The notes beneath the pieces are model-generated. The model worked only from the letters and a program-made list of their open reading frames with translations, did no database searches and was not told the DNA's origin. From NCBI GenBank assembly GCA_040437565.1, contig JBDOQK010000015.1, forward strand, positions 124,001 through 188,000: a stretch of 64,000 bases of DNA, read 5' to 3'. How positions within the stretch are numbered: position 1 is the first letter of the stretch; each line of letters opens with the position of its first letter. The translations under genes and the position numbers were made by a program. The stretch comes from Albugo candida (lineage: Eukaryota > Oomycota > Peronosporomycetes > Albuginales). Shown one piece after another: positions 33,156 through 44,856 of this stretch.

Positions 33156-35310
33156 ATGTTGTCAAATTTGAGACCTCCGTTAAGAAAGCAAAGTATAGTA
33201 AATGGGAGTCGCGAAACGAAAATCAGTCAAAATGACTGCACTCTATCAGAACCGGAAAAAGACTTTGTCGTGCTTGAAATAAGCGCCGCGGGATTTGAGT
33301 TCCGGATACGAGCTCCCGCGACCTGGACATGCGCACACATTTTATACGCTACTGAGACCGAGTATCGTCGACAGTTCCCAAATTGTGAAGTGCCTGCTTC
33401 GAATGTCATTTACAACTGGGCGACAGCAGCTCACCTGGAAATGAATCATCCCATCGCTCAATTCTGTTCCGATTACGATAANNNNNNNNNNNNNNNNNNN
33501 NNNNNNNNNNNNNNNNNNNNNNNNNNNNNNNNNNNNNNNNNNNNNNNNNNNNNNNNNNNNNNNNNNNNNNNNNNNNNNNNNGTTAAGAAAGCAAAGTATA
33601 GTAAATGGGAGTCGCGAAACGAAAATCAGTCAAAATGACTGCACTCTATCAGAACCGGAAAAAGACTTTGTCGTGCTTGAAATAAGCGCCGCGGGATTTG
33701 AGTTCCGGATACGAGCTCCCGCGACCTGGACATGCGCACACATTTTATACGCTACTGAGACCGAGTATCGTCGACAGTTCCCAAATTGTGAAGTGCCTGC
33801 TTCGAATGTCATTTACAACTGGGCGACAGCAGCTCACCTGGAAATGAATCATCCCATCGCTCAATTCTGTTCCGATTACGATAAGATCGAACTGGGATTC
33901 GCGGCCACAGAATCCAACAATGAGTACTGTCAAGTCGTCGAGCCTCATAGTCTACCGCCCACCAATATGAAGTCGGCTCTAAGTGGTAGTCAGCACATCG
34001 AAGATAACGCTTACTTTGATATCATTTTTCATCGTCTGCCACTTGGATTCACGCTCAAGTATGAAGATGATGGAGTTCTTGTTGCCAATACCTATCCAAA
34101 TACTGCGGCAATGCATTATCAGCGACTGGTTTCTGGAGTTAAACTTATTAAAATTGGAGAGGTCGGTGTAGAAGAGTCTGATTTACGCCAAGTTCACGAA
34201 CTGATTAAACACACAGACTTCCCAATTAAAATACGTTTTCAGGACTCGAGCAACTTTTCCGGGATGAAAGACCGCACCGAAGATAACAACAAGCTATTTT
34301 CCAATCAGGCCGACTACAGAGAGAAGAATAAAAGGTCTATGCTAGTTATGCCTACGAGTCATCCTGGCCAAGCACCCGATGCAAATATAAAATTCTCATT
34401 CTCTCCTAAAACTCAAGATGACAACTCGATGCGATACGGTGCAACCTTCAGACGCAATAATGATAAAGGGCTTGCTGATCGCGTTATACGAGATTCGCAA
34501 CGTAGGAAGAGTACTCCAAACGAACCGATGCTAAGAAATGGTCATTGCAATTCGGAAAAGACATCTTTGCAAGGAAGAAATCCCCATGTACAGAAAGTAG
34601 TTAGAAGCCTCTGCGAGACCGATGGAGAGCGGGCTGAGGGCAATTCGGAGGAATATATCATTTGTAGAATCAAAACATTGCAAAAAGATCTTATTAAAAA
34701 GCATGAAGAAGCGAAACAGATTGCTTTGCAGCTTGAATTATATCATGAGCGCCTGACAAACTTGCGCAAAACTGCGGAAAGTATCGAATTTGAAACACCT
34801 GAGGTACCGAAACTGAATGGATCTATCAAGTTGCAGCTCACATCGGAGGCGCTAGACCATCTCGATAAGAGTGCTGGTCTTCCTCCAAAGTCTGGCGCCC
34901 GACACAATCATGACAACGTGTCCAATATATCAGAAAACTCGAAGAATTCGTGTGTTTCTGGAAAAGGAAGGAACTCTAGATATCAGCGAAGGTCTAGAAG
35001 GATGACGCGTGAAGATGATGAATCTCAATGTTCTTCTGCATCGAGCCGCAAAAGTAACTCACGACAAAGCACTGATAGTCGATATAGTTATATTCCTCAG
35101 CATTATTCTTCAGCACCGACGACGTACGACTATCCGACATCATTATCTTCCCGAGGGGCAGTGATCGATCGCGCTAGGGTGAATCGGGACTCTTTTATTA
35201 CAAGAAACGACGTGCCTGGTGTTGGGTACTATGATATCAAGATCAAAGACCGTGTCAAGGGTGGCGAAATCGGAGACTCCGATAGGGTCCTACCTTGGTC
35301 AAATACCTGA
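33156..35310 (+). CDS. PDZ-like domain protein with coiled coil and possible STPGR motif, split by a gap
   Basis: ATG 33156 opens a basic N-terminus (MLSNLRPPLRKQS). A conserved region follows (VVLEISAAGFEFRIRAPATW), then a PDZ-like fold typical of oomycete proteins: IIFHRLPLGFTLKYEDDGVL, NTAAMHYQRLVSGVKLIKIG, FPIKIRFQD. A coiled coil (IICRIKTLQKDLIKKHEEAK) and a Ser/Arg-rich disordered tail follow. Near the end is NDVPGVGYYDI, resembling sperm-tail PG-rich (STPGR) repeats of axonemal/microtubule proteins. The gap at 33482-33581 with a 303-bp duplicated flank makes the gene seem to restart; dropping one copy gives one continuous ORF of about 584 residues. No enzyme motif. The axonemal role is inference. 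Confidence 0.72.
33179..33884. repeat. 303-bp direct duplication around an N gap
   Basis: 33179-33481 equals 33582-33884. It lies within the 5' part of the PDZ-like gene. The same peptide (EISAAGFEFRIRAPATW) is read from both copies. Confidence 0.92.
33482..33581. other. Assembly gap, 100 N
   Basis: Placeholder gap within the PDZ-like gene. Confidence 1.
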
Positions 35311-35355
35311 AAGTATGCTACGGTTAAGGAATATCCGCCTTAATTTCGATCCCCA

Positions 35356-35604
35356 ATGGACTCAGACATGTTTGATCTTGACGTAATTCAGTCGAAGTCG
35401 ATAAAAAATAAGTTAGCTTGCACAAGGCTTCTTGAAAGTCCTATATTACATTTCGTTTCTTTGATCAACTTGTTTACTGGCACGCAATCGGCTTCGAGAA
35501 ACACTCTGAGATCACAAATTTTGAAGCTGAACTCCGAAGGCGACAAGTACGTCACCATGCTACGTTTGTACAGCTTATTGATTGATGGCGAGGTAATGGG
35601 ATAG
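35356..35604 (+). CDS. Small orphan ORF, possibly the first exon of a short gene
   Basis: ATG 35356 opens an 82-residue frame (MDSDMFDLDVIQ ... LRLYSLLIDGE). It has good amphipathic-helix character and no recognisable family. The next 130 bp, from 35628, read protein-like in another frame (AGAPSVFLNELFGNICTLA), ending in a stop near 35735. A second exon is plausible, but I found no clean splice junction that joins the two. It sits between the PDZ-like gene (same strand, 45 bp upstream) and the convergent cyclin. It could equally be a decayed gene. Confidence 0.35.
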   Translation: MDSDMFDLDVIQSKSIKNKLACTRLLESPILHFVSLINLFTGTQSASRNTLRSQILKLNSEGDKYVTMLRLYSLLIDGEVMG

Positions 35605-35835
35605 CTCAATCTAAATGTTTGAGCTGGTGCACCATCGGTCTTCCTGAACGAATTATTTGGCAATATATGCACCCTAGCCATAAATCTCATCAATTTTCCT
35701 CATTCGGAGACGGAAGTTCTCACGGCTCGTTTGTGATCCACGCGGTGGAGGCTGACGTGAAGTTCTCAGATGATAGCAGTCCTGACTCTAATCTTTATTA
35801 TCACGGACAGTTATAATAAATACTCGTCGCCCATT

Positions 35836-37064
35836 CTAATCATTGTAAACAGGAAATTCTGCTACAGTTGTGGGTGAGATTTCACGGGTAGCCATCTTGT
35901 CCCCAAAAGTGGTTGAGTAGTGTGACCAAATCAGGCTAAAGCATGGCTCTACTTGAAGTTCTATGTATCCTGTCAGCAGTTCTAATTCTTTCCTCCATGT
36001 TGGACTAATACATCAGAACGTTGGACGAATACAATTAGAGTTACAGGAACAGTGCTTACCTTATCCCCAAGGCCTGCCTGGATGCAGCAAGGATGCTTGC
36101 AGCTACCAAGGATGGACGGAAACTCCGAAATTGATGTTCTGTATGCAGTGTTACTTCTAATATCCTGGTCGATGTGTGCAAAACGTACCCTGTAGACACA
36201 AGTCGACAAAGAACTCTGTATACCTCCGATAATACTCGATTGCTTCACTGAGGACGCTATCATCTTGCATTGTGTCGTCTGCAAATATGACCGGACGAGA
36301 TACGAAATAGTGAACAAAATGAATGGGCCCCAATGCTGTCAAACACCAATCAAGTCTAGCAAGAAGGCATTAGACCCAATCGGAATTGTTGTTGAAAAGT
36401 GAAAGGTATGTTACTTGGTAAGAGTTGACAGTTCCATCGAATGAATTTCATTGATAGAGTAACACCGATTTCCAAATTCCCAAAATTCCGACATGGGGGG
36501 TACCTCACATTCTGGGCCATTGTACTTGGCTGCAATCAAAATGCAGCTCAGTGCAAGTACTTGAAATCGATCTTTGGATGGAAGTGGACCAATCTGGTCA
36601 AGACAAAGATTTGACCGAGTGACTATCGCGACGAGATATGCGTCCACATACCATAAGAATACGTTCCAAATATGCAATGGCGCTGTGTATGGTTGTTTTA
36701 CGAACACGCATTTCTTCTCCGACTTCCGACATCCAGTCAACTAGCACGCGACGGTACTATTGCACAATTTAGCTTTTACGAGGCAGAAAGAAAGCGATAG
36801 AACCAACCTTGAGATACTCACTCTCTTTCGAGTATTCTGGAGTCTGAAGTTCCTGCCGCAGCATGCATCGGTACGACAAATTTAGGTTCAAATCTTCTAA
36901 TACGACGCGCTATGAATGATAGCAGCGTAAGCTCGAGACCCATGACGAAGTAGATATTACGCTGTTACATCATCGTTCGAAGCATATTGCTCTCCTTGGT
37001 CTATGTCTTCAAAGCGATCCTCGATTTCTTCCTCGCAAGTTAAGGCCAAACCTTTTGGACTCAT
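35836..37064 (-). CDS. Mitotic-type cyclin (A/B-like), multi-exon
   Basis: ATG 37064 opens a short acidic N-terminus (MSPKGLALTCEEEIEDRFED). Exons joined across short introns give ESEYLKYRRVLVDWMSEVGE (the cyclin-box RAILVDWL-EV signature), TTIHSAIAYLERILM, PLPSKDRFQVLALSCILIAA (KY following) and SINEIHSMEL. The C-terminal cyclin fold follows: LDWCLTALGPIHFVHYFVSR, HQFRSFRPSLVAASILAASR, WRKELELLTGY, stop 35836-35838. Two cyclin folds and the L-W-LT-TP-HF-type strand point to an A/B-type cyclin that activates a CDK. It is short at the N-terminus and I see no obvious destruction box. The frame at 36411-36740 is only its middle exon with read-through. Confidence 0.85.
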
Positions 37065-39188
37065 CCTTATGCGATCAAAGGTATTCAGCTTTCAAATTTT
37101 GTAACACTGTAACACAGGACCCGATATCAGGATCAATGTTGAATTATCCTCAAACGGCTGGTTACACTCAGGCCACAAAGTAGGATCACAAGCACCCTTA
37201 CAGTCGAGGCTGGGGCTCGCACATTCCAAATCAATTGATTTATTTGGCGCGTAAAAGCCTGGCATAGACTTTTTGTATGCGAAAGTCGATACGAAAATCC
37301 CACGCAAACTCTTTGGCGGGGTTTTATTTGATTTTTGAAATTGATACCCGACAAACCTGTGACAATCGAATCCTTGCAGTACGTAATCTATCAGCAAAAG
37401 ATATTGCCTCGATAGAATGGTGCTTTATCGCGAAATTCGTAGTTTCTGTCTATAGTAGAAGCAAAGCTTCATTGGGTTTCTCTTTACAATGCACGGATGA
37501 AGTAATAACTAATCGTGTAACTAGGCACAACGTTTATATATAGTTTGTCGCGACCTTCGTAGTTTCTGTCTGAAGCACATGAGCAAAGCCTGATTGATCT
37601 CTACAGCGCATTTAAATTATTTATTCCGACCTGCGGAGCAAATTCACGCACCCTGCCATAATACTCTCCAGCGCTCTCCTTCGCTTTGTCTTCAGTATGA
37701 GCATTTTCAGCGTTGTTGTGCGTCCTGCAACGTTTGCTGAGGTAAGAGATATTGTCATCTGTCATCTTGAAAAAGCAAGTGAGTAGAAGTCAGCGTATTG
37801 TATCGAATATGCTGGGACCCTATCTTGTTTGTACTTTAACCTTATAGTAGCTGGTAGCTGGTAAGCAAACTAACTCGAAATATCTTGGACGTAAGGATTG
37901 CAGTGGAAGGATTTTCGAGAATGATTCCTTCATCGGTTGCATGATTGGGTATTGTGCGATGCATGATTTTATTTGTACCTAGCCTGACGTTATCACCTCT
38001 TATATATCACAAGTACCTCTATAAAGGAAAATGGCGAGAAGTTGAACAGTCGAAGGAGATTGCTCTTTGCCGAACATGCTTTCTAGCATTCACGTTGTGA
38101 GATCGGTCGAGGTTCATTAGAGCCTCGACATAGCGTGAAGTGATTGTACCTGGCGTTGCACGTTTGACTATGCGTATGCTTAGTTTTTGCGATTCGCCGG
38201 AAGTCAGGATGTGAGGCGGGCTATTCTATCTGACTGCTTTCGAGATTGCATGCGCCCCTCAATTGAGTATCCTAATATCGATACATGATTCAAACATAAG
38301 ATTGTGCTTGTTTGCATTATAGCTGAACCAAGGCTTTTCCTATGAACTTTTTCCAAGCCACCAAATGCATCCTTTCTACGCACCCATAAATCCTGTTGTA
38401 ATTCTTTCCTGCAATTAAGAACGATTGTGTACATGAATGCTCGTTTTGGCATCGTTCTGTTATGCTAACATCATCCCGAGTACTCTTTATGTGTCAGTAA
38501 TTGCATCAAACGCTGGTGATCAGCTGCAGTTGGAGGAGCGTGTATTTTGTTATACTATGGAAAGCTACTGGCACGTGGGCGACATCAATTCGATGTTCAA
38601 ATGCAATCATCTCAATTCATAATCCTAGCAAATATCGCGCTTATTAAGCAAGCAGTGATTAATCTTCCACCTGTACGACACAACACAAGCTAACTTATTT
38701 ATCCAGGGTGTGAACTATGCTCAAAACAGTCTTCTCCATATGGGCAGGCCTTGGAATCAGTCGAAACGTAAGATGAAGTCTCCACAATTATTGATCGTTC
38801 AGCAAAATCGTTGCTCTAGAGAATCACTTATTCAACTCAATCTCCGCGGCCGCTGGCATGACTTACATTACGAGGCATGTATATCCATGCTACCGGAAAT
38901 TAGACTCAAGGACTTCTCGAATCGCCTAGGCTAATGTAGAAATAAATATTAATCCAAACCAGTTACAGAACTATGACCTATGATGCAACGACTTCTTGCA
39001 AACAATCCTGCAGTGCATTTGCCTCCCCCATCGTGATACGAGGCATGTACTCAACTTAAGTGAATTTTTGAATTATTATCAGGCACACTTGTCCCAAGAT
39101 AACCATTTTCACAATAGATAATCACAGCGATCCAAGTAGGACTAGGATTGAGTTGTACTTGTAATTGCACGTGTTGTTGCCGAAACGT

Positions 39189-39788
39189 AACAATGCTCTT
39201 CAAGTTGTGCGACCGAAGGTACTTGATGCGACCATAGATCTCAAGTATGCTGGGTATCTGCTGCGTCACATCGCTGCCGAGGTGACCAATTTGTCAATAT
39301 AAGATGACTTCTGGCCTACATAAAATTCCACGTAAAGATTCTGTAAAATTACGAAGGTGGAAATGCTGGAAAAATACTTCATATGTAGTCAAACCTCGCA
39401 GAAAAAGGCTTGCGCTTGTAGCCCTATACCGTTTATCCNNNNNNNNNNNNNNNNNNNNNNNNNNNNNNNNNNNNNNNNNNNNNNNNNNNNNNNNNNNNNN
39501 NNNNNNNNNNNNNNNNNNNNNNNNNNNNNNNNNNNNNNAACAATGCTCTTCAAGTTGTGCGACCGAAGGTACTTGATGCGACCATAGATCTCAAGTATGC
39601 TGGGTATCTGCTGCGTCACATCGCTGCCGAGGTGACCAATTTGTCAATATAAGATGACTTCTGGCCTACATAAAATTCCACGTAAAGATTCTGTAAAATT
39701 ACGAAGGTGGAAATGCTGGAAAAATACTTCATATGTAGTCAAACCTCGCAGAAAAAGGCTTGCGCTTGTAGCCCTATACCGTTTATCC
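39189..39788. repeat. 250-bp direct duplication around an N gap
   Basis: 39189-39438 equals 39539-39788. No gene is affected. Confidence 0.9.
39439..39538. other. Assembly gap, 100 N
   Basis: Placeholder gap between duplicated flanks in the gene-poor interval. Confidence 1.
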
Positions 39789-40099
39789 AGAAAGAGGTAT
39801 GTGAAAGTCAACAAATAAAGACATTTTGGGGTAAATCTCTATTGGAGTTCAATGAATGGATGAAGCCTGCGCGAAAAATTCTATTATGAAACATCGACGG
39901 AACGGTCGACACAAACTAAGAAGTTGTGACGGCTACGGCACTTTCAAAGGTCAAGGACCAGAAAGTTTTTCAATAGTGCTAGCCACGATTCACTCGCAGT
40001 ATCTGACAATGATAAGGACTGATACATCTATTTTGCCGCTGTGAACAGTTCTAATAGAAGAAATCTTTGATCGATAAAGCTTGCAAAAACGAGTGCAAA

Positions 40100-40660
40100 T
40101 CCGGCGTCAAATTCACAATTCGAAGATGCAACGCGAAACCCAGTTGATGAAGCACATGATGCATTTCGAAAGATTAATAGTGGAAATGGTTGCCATGCTA
40201 AATGGAGAACAACGAAGAAATGCTTGTGATTATCTTGGGTAGTCTACCTGTAGACTTAGGCTCAATCGTACAGATACTCGAGAAAAAAAACTATCTGGAA
40301 TCGATCTTATGAGTGCAGAAAAGATTCTTTGACGGGAATGGGAACGCATGCAGGATAGCGAATTCATCGAAGCGGCATCACAAGCAACGAGAGAAAGGAT
40401 GTCAAACAAGAAGAGGTATCAAGTAAGTGCTGCGGATGAATTCAACGGGAAGTGTCTCGAGTGGAAAACTTAGACACAGGAAGAATGTATGTCGGACAAG
40501 ATATAACAAAATCATGGGTTAAGAGAGTCTGATGATGATACCCATGCATTTATGGCTGTGGATCACGCGGAAGGGAACAATTAACTATTACGCTGATGGA
40601 TCCACCAGCCATAAATGTTGTAAGCTTTGTGAAATCTAGAGGCTCCGAAAGTGCTGAAAA
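40100..40660 (+). mobile_element. Ty1/Copia-type gag region (fossil)
   Basis: Fragments reading like Copia gag are present: a HMMHFERLIVEM-like helix, an ILGSLPVDLGSIVQILE segment matching the LLxSLPxxYxxLVxxLE block, and a weakly protease-like stretch downstream. The element is broken many times. No LTRs, integrase or reverse transcriptase were seen next to it, so it is an old remnant. Confidence 0.5.
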
Positions 40661-41438
40661 ATTGAACCAAGACTAGGCTCCCAGTTGCGCATGTAGTTGT
40701 ACCTTAAACTGCCGTTGAGGACACCGAATAATCTTTGCTTGCGAGTCAATCCAGCAATTTCGCTAGCGTGTGTGCCCATCCTGAATACAGCAATGCCGTA
40801 GAAGGACTGAATATGTGAACTGAATTAGTTTATATGATAGAGAATGCTAAGAAAATTGTTGGATGCCGATAGCTGGTGGTGGTGCCGAACAGACGAACTG
40901 CAGTGCCACTTCATGTTGTTCAAGCTGATTGTCCTTCATTCCGTCATGATCGTAGGCACAATAGACCATGCAATATTCTACAACGGGCCGGGAGAAAGAA
41001 GATTGGTAAAGTTCGAAGTAGCTCTACCATACTCGTCGTAATTACTCACACTGGAAGAGAATCTTGACCTTGTCCACTTCCTTCACACGAAGGATGATGG
41101 AATCATATAATGCCATCTTGAATTTTCTTTAAAAACGGACTGGAGATCGCGACACGGAACTGCGGCTTCTGAAATTATGCAGTACACGCTTGTCTTAATG
41201 GAGACAGAAGTCTTCCAATTCTTCTGTATCTGTTGCCCAGTTCGTTACCGAGATGACGAGTGTGATCAAGATGAAATGAACTTTTGTTGCTTCGGGAGTG
41301 TGCTGGAATGAATTCAAGTGATCATACCAATTGTCGGGTAGATAAGCGACATCAGCTCGGTAATTTGGTTCTAAGTTGGCTAACCAACTTTTTCTCATCC
41401 ATATCTGATCGCGAGTGCTATCTGATAACAGAATTCAT

Positions 41439-41538
41439 NNNNNNNNNNNNNNNNNNNNNNNNNNNNNNNNNNNNNNNNNNNNNNNNNNNNNNNNNNNNNN
41501 NNNNNNNNNNNNNNNNNNNNNNNNNNNNNNNNNNNNNN
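41439..41538. other. Assembly gap, 100 N (no duplicated flank)
   Basis: Unlike most gaps here, I see no repetition between the two sides, so sequence is probably missing. The material lost would be the body of the MULE-like element whose tail starts right after the gap. Confidence 0.9.
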
Positions 41539-41747
41539 GGAAGAGGCAGGTCATCAGGTTCACGCAATCATTCAACATAAAGAGATCCTTCAGCTTTTGA
41601 ATATGTCCAGACAGAAGATCAAACTCAGACTTCTAATCCACAAACCCCTCGCCTTCCCAGATGCAGTATTTGTCAAGCAACAGGACATAATGCCAGGAGT
41701 TGCAGGTTGCGTCCTGCATCAAAGTCCACTTTCAATCAAATCAGTTA
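41539..41747 (+). mobile_element. C-terminal tail of a MULE-type transposase, zinc knuckle
   Basis: Directly after the gap one frame reads GRGRSSGSRNHST, then a stop, then RDPSAFEYVQTEDQTQ, then CSICQATGHNARSCR. This RGR...ST-RDPS-FE...CxxCxxxGHxxxxC arrangement is the same as in the MULE at 52.8-52.97 kb of this window but not the same sequence. It is a separate family member. One in-frame stop precedes RDPSAFEY, so the tail is non-functional as it stands. The frame ends at about 41747. Confidence 0.6.
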
Positions 41748-42253
41748 AGATTAGTTAAAGTGATGAAATATGATTGGCTAAAAAAAGTGGATGGGGTTGA
41801 GTTTAGGGTAAAGCGAGGGTGAATTTAGGAACTCACTTTACTTCTATACAGGGAATTGTTATAGGGAACCGTTATTCAGCACTCAGCCTCCATAAATTAT
41901 TAGATTAGTGGCCTCTGACTGGTTAGAATAAGTATTAAAGAATAAAAAAAGTAAATTACGAAGAATCGTTACTAAATTAGGGGTATTGATATCCCGACAA
42001 CTTTTTTTTTAAATTACAACATGCCTAGTTGAATTATTCCTCTCACAGCTTTTTCTTTTATGCAATATACATACATGATTTTACATTTCAGACTAATTAC
42101 ATCCATACACACCCTGAACTGTTGCTCCAACAGCTCCAATCGTGGATTATTTGTGATTGGCTAATACACAGAACGTTTCATCTATGATAGGCTATTACTT
42201 CTGACAATTTCCATTTGACACATAGCATTTGAGCATCGGACACAGGGAAATGC

Positions 42254-42310
42254 AAGTGCAGCAATTGCGGAAAATCGGCCACAACAAGCGGTCTTGTGGA
42301 ATTCCGGTTA
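42254..42310 (+). mobile_element. Third zinc-knuckle remnant, transposon-derived
   Basis: A short stretch resembles CSNCGK...GHNKRSCG, a CCHC knuckle ending as in MULE transposase tails or retroelement gag. It is broken and isolated, so the parent family cannot be decided. Confidence 0.4.
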
Positions 42311-42560
42311 CAAGGTTAGATTCAGCACAAGCTTTAGTAAAGAATTAGATATTTTTCCTTGACAGAATTATTTCCTAACACATTTTACTTTCGGCCGTTA
42401 GTGTATAATAACTTTTGCATCTTCACGACGCATTATAGCTTAACAAACTGGCAATAAATCGTCTACTAGTGATGAGTGTTTAGCTCAGTTGAAGGTATCT
42501 TTCTCTACTAGATTTAGCCTTAGACGTAAATGACTTCTATTAGTCAAAAATGTAAACTTA

Positions 42561-42660
42561 NNNNNNNNNNNNNNNNNNNNNNNNNNNNNNNNNNNNNNNN
42601 NNNNNNNNNNNNNNNNNNNNNNNNNNNNNNNNNNNNNNNNNNNNNNNNNNNNNNNNNNNN
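42561..42660. other. Assembly gap, 100 N (no duplicated flank)
   Basis: No overlap between the sides was found, so sequence is probably missing here. Confidence 0.9.
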
Positions 42661-44856
42661 CGTTCTGAAGGGATAGGAGCATTTTTCCTCTCACAGGATA
42701 AAGCAACTTCCCGTATGAAATTTGCTCGCATACTTTAACGAGGCGGACCAGCTGTGGAGGCACGCTGGAGTACTGAAGTACAATGTCCACGTCGACATCA
42801 CGACTCCCTTACACTCAAAAGTTTCTAGGAAGGTTACAAAGACTACTGGGTATCCTAGACCGTGAAGGGGACGTAAGATGGGGATCCGTTCTTCGTCCAC
42901 TCCCACACCGAATTACGTCGAGGAAGTATTTGGATTCTAGAGAATCATACTGCTGGAAGAAGTAGTGATCCTATGGATGATGACTGGTTGGCATTCCAGC
43001 TGTTGAAATTCATCCTCGTGTAAACCATCCCTCGAAGATTTCCACCAGGCATTTTCGATACTTCAGCAATGGCTCTTCTATCCAGTAGTCTCTCGAATAC
43101 TGGATTCCGTGATCTTCCACTCGACCGGACGGGATTTTCCTATCTGGTGTACGCACCAACGCTTGCCTGTATGCAGAATCATGGAATAGGTGGCCTTTGA
43201 GATCTTTAAGGACTTCGCTTCTTCCAACATTTCATCCAGCAGCAACCCCCTGGGTGCTCCCCGTCTACATATAGTTGCAGTATAGCCTCGATATCCGAGG
43301 TTTTCGGGGGCTCCACCCAAAATTTCGCTCGAGCTCTAGCAATGCCTTTACACAAGCTTACAGAAGAACTCCTGGGACTTGATAATATCCGCCAAGGTTG
43401 GACGGTTCGTATTATCCCCACTTGAAGTTGCCTTTGGTTCACCCTGTGACGAGGCAGTGATAGTACCACCGTTACCACCCTGCACCGTCACAACGGGAGT
43501 GGGCGTATTTCCACGCCATCACACAGGGGTGATGACTCATTATCAATAGACCAATCACTCAAAGGAAGACTCGTCAGGGTTGTCACGTCAATACAAGTGG
43601 ACGCTAGCACCCTAGATTGTTTCGATATGTCGACTTGAACTATTGTTCTCGAGAGGAAAGTGTTAAAAAGACGCTGTCTTTCGAGTTGTTTGTACTAATC
43701 TGGTGGGTTATGAATTAGCCGGCAAATTGAGAAGTGTATTCTAGACTCATCAATTGCGCGTACCACTCTGTTTTCTGGTCATTTCTGCTGAGTAATTCTC
43801 TGCGGCGGTAGTAGCTTTTAGCTCTGTTATTGGTATATATGTTAGCCGACTCCGGAAGGAGTTGCCGATAAAGGTTCAGGCTATTTTTGCTGTTTTTGAG
43901 CCCTGCAAATGACCAAAGGGTCTTCAACTCACTCAGAGCTATGTATTAGTATATTTTATGTTCGCGTTCATCAGATCCATCAAATTTGAGGCCATTATCT
44001 GCTCGAAGAAAAGGTTTTGCGTGACATGACCAAAGTTACTCACTTTTTGGACAAATACGCCTGCGTGTATGGTATTTTTATACCATTGGAAGACTGATTA
44101 GGACGCTAATTGATTCGTTCTTAGGATCAAGGTTCTTATTCATGGACACGGCAAGCGCCACAGAAAAGCGATCTATTGCAACATTTGGATATTAAAAGTT
44201 CATCAAGGCATAGTGATTATTCAATAATTAGAGCAATGTAAAGTTTATCAACCAGGAAAACCCTTATCCAAGGTGGAAGCTTTCATTACAAACCGACGGG
44301 TTATCCAAACCTGAGAGATTATCAGCAATACCATCCGATGCATCGTGATTGTATCAAATTTCCTGTCCAGAAGAGTCGTTGCTGTGCTTGATTGCCTTGC
44401 TCTACATAATCTGAAAATGACAGCGCCCTTACACAAGTCAATTATTGTACTGCGTTTGATAGTGGATATCACTTGCCCAGCACTGGAACTTTGACCTCGT
44501 AGATGGATACAGCTGCTATATACGCTTCCAAATTATATTCCAGTAATGCCTAATTCTTTTCTTTCATAGGCGGTCTCAAAAAACATTATCTTCACTACAT
44601 TAACGAGCGGTGGAGGGACTCAAGAAATTGTTCGAATAAGGGTTCAACGTCACCTTCCTACATATATCATAGTATTTATAGAATGGATGTAACTCACTGT
44701 TTTCAACCATGATGCTCACTGCAAGAATACGTGGTAAACTCAACAGAGTATGTATCAAGCCGTCAGGTTTGCTAGTTCGTTGCAGGGAAAAGGATCACGG
44801 CGTGAGCACATTCCTGCTTCCCGACATTCTTCTCTATTGGTGACGACACCGTGGAA

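Larger units (their letters stand above)
37065..44856. other. Long gene-poor, repeat-bearing interval with three N gaps
   Basis: Nearly 8 kb without a recognisable intact host gene. It contains Copia-type fossil material (about 40.1-40.7 kb), two zinc-knuckle tails (41.6 and 42.26 kb), gaps at 39439, 41439 and 42561, and short ORFs without family resemblance. On the minus strand, 43078-43478 reads protein-like over two frames but I could not name it. Confidence 0.6.

Noticed and set aside
35982-36317. Separate 111-residue minus-strand gene
   Set aside because: It is read-through of cyclin exons and introns in a shifted frame. The in-frame exon path gives the cyclin C-terminal fold.
41195-41398. 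Minus-strand 67-residue ORF as a small secreted protein
   Set aside because: It has no N-terminal signal peptide and no conservation clue, and lies in decayed transposon territory.
43078-43478. Minus-strand transposase or other gene over two frames
   Set aside because: Protein-like composition but no catalytic or DNA-binding motif I can name. Left within the gene-poor interval description.
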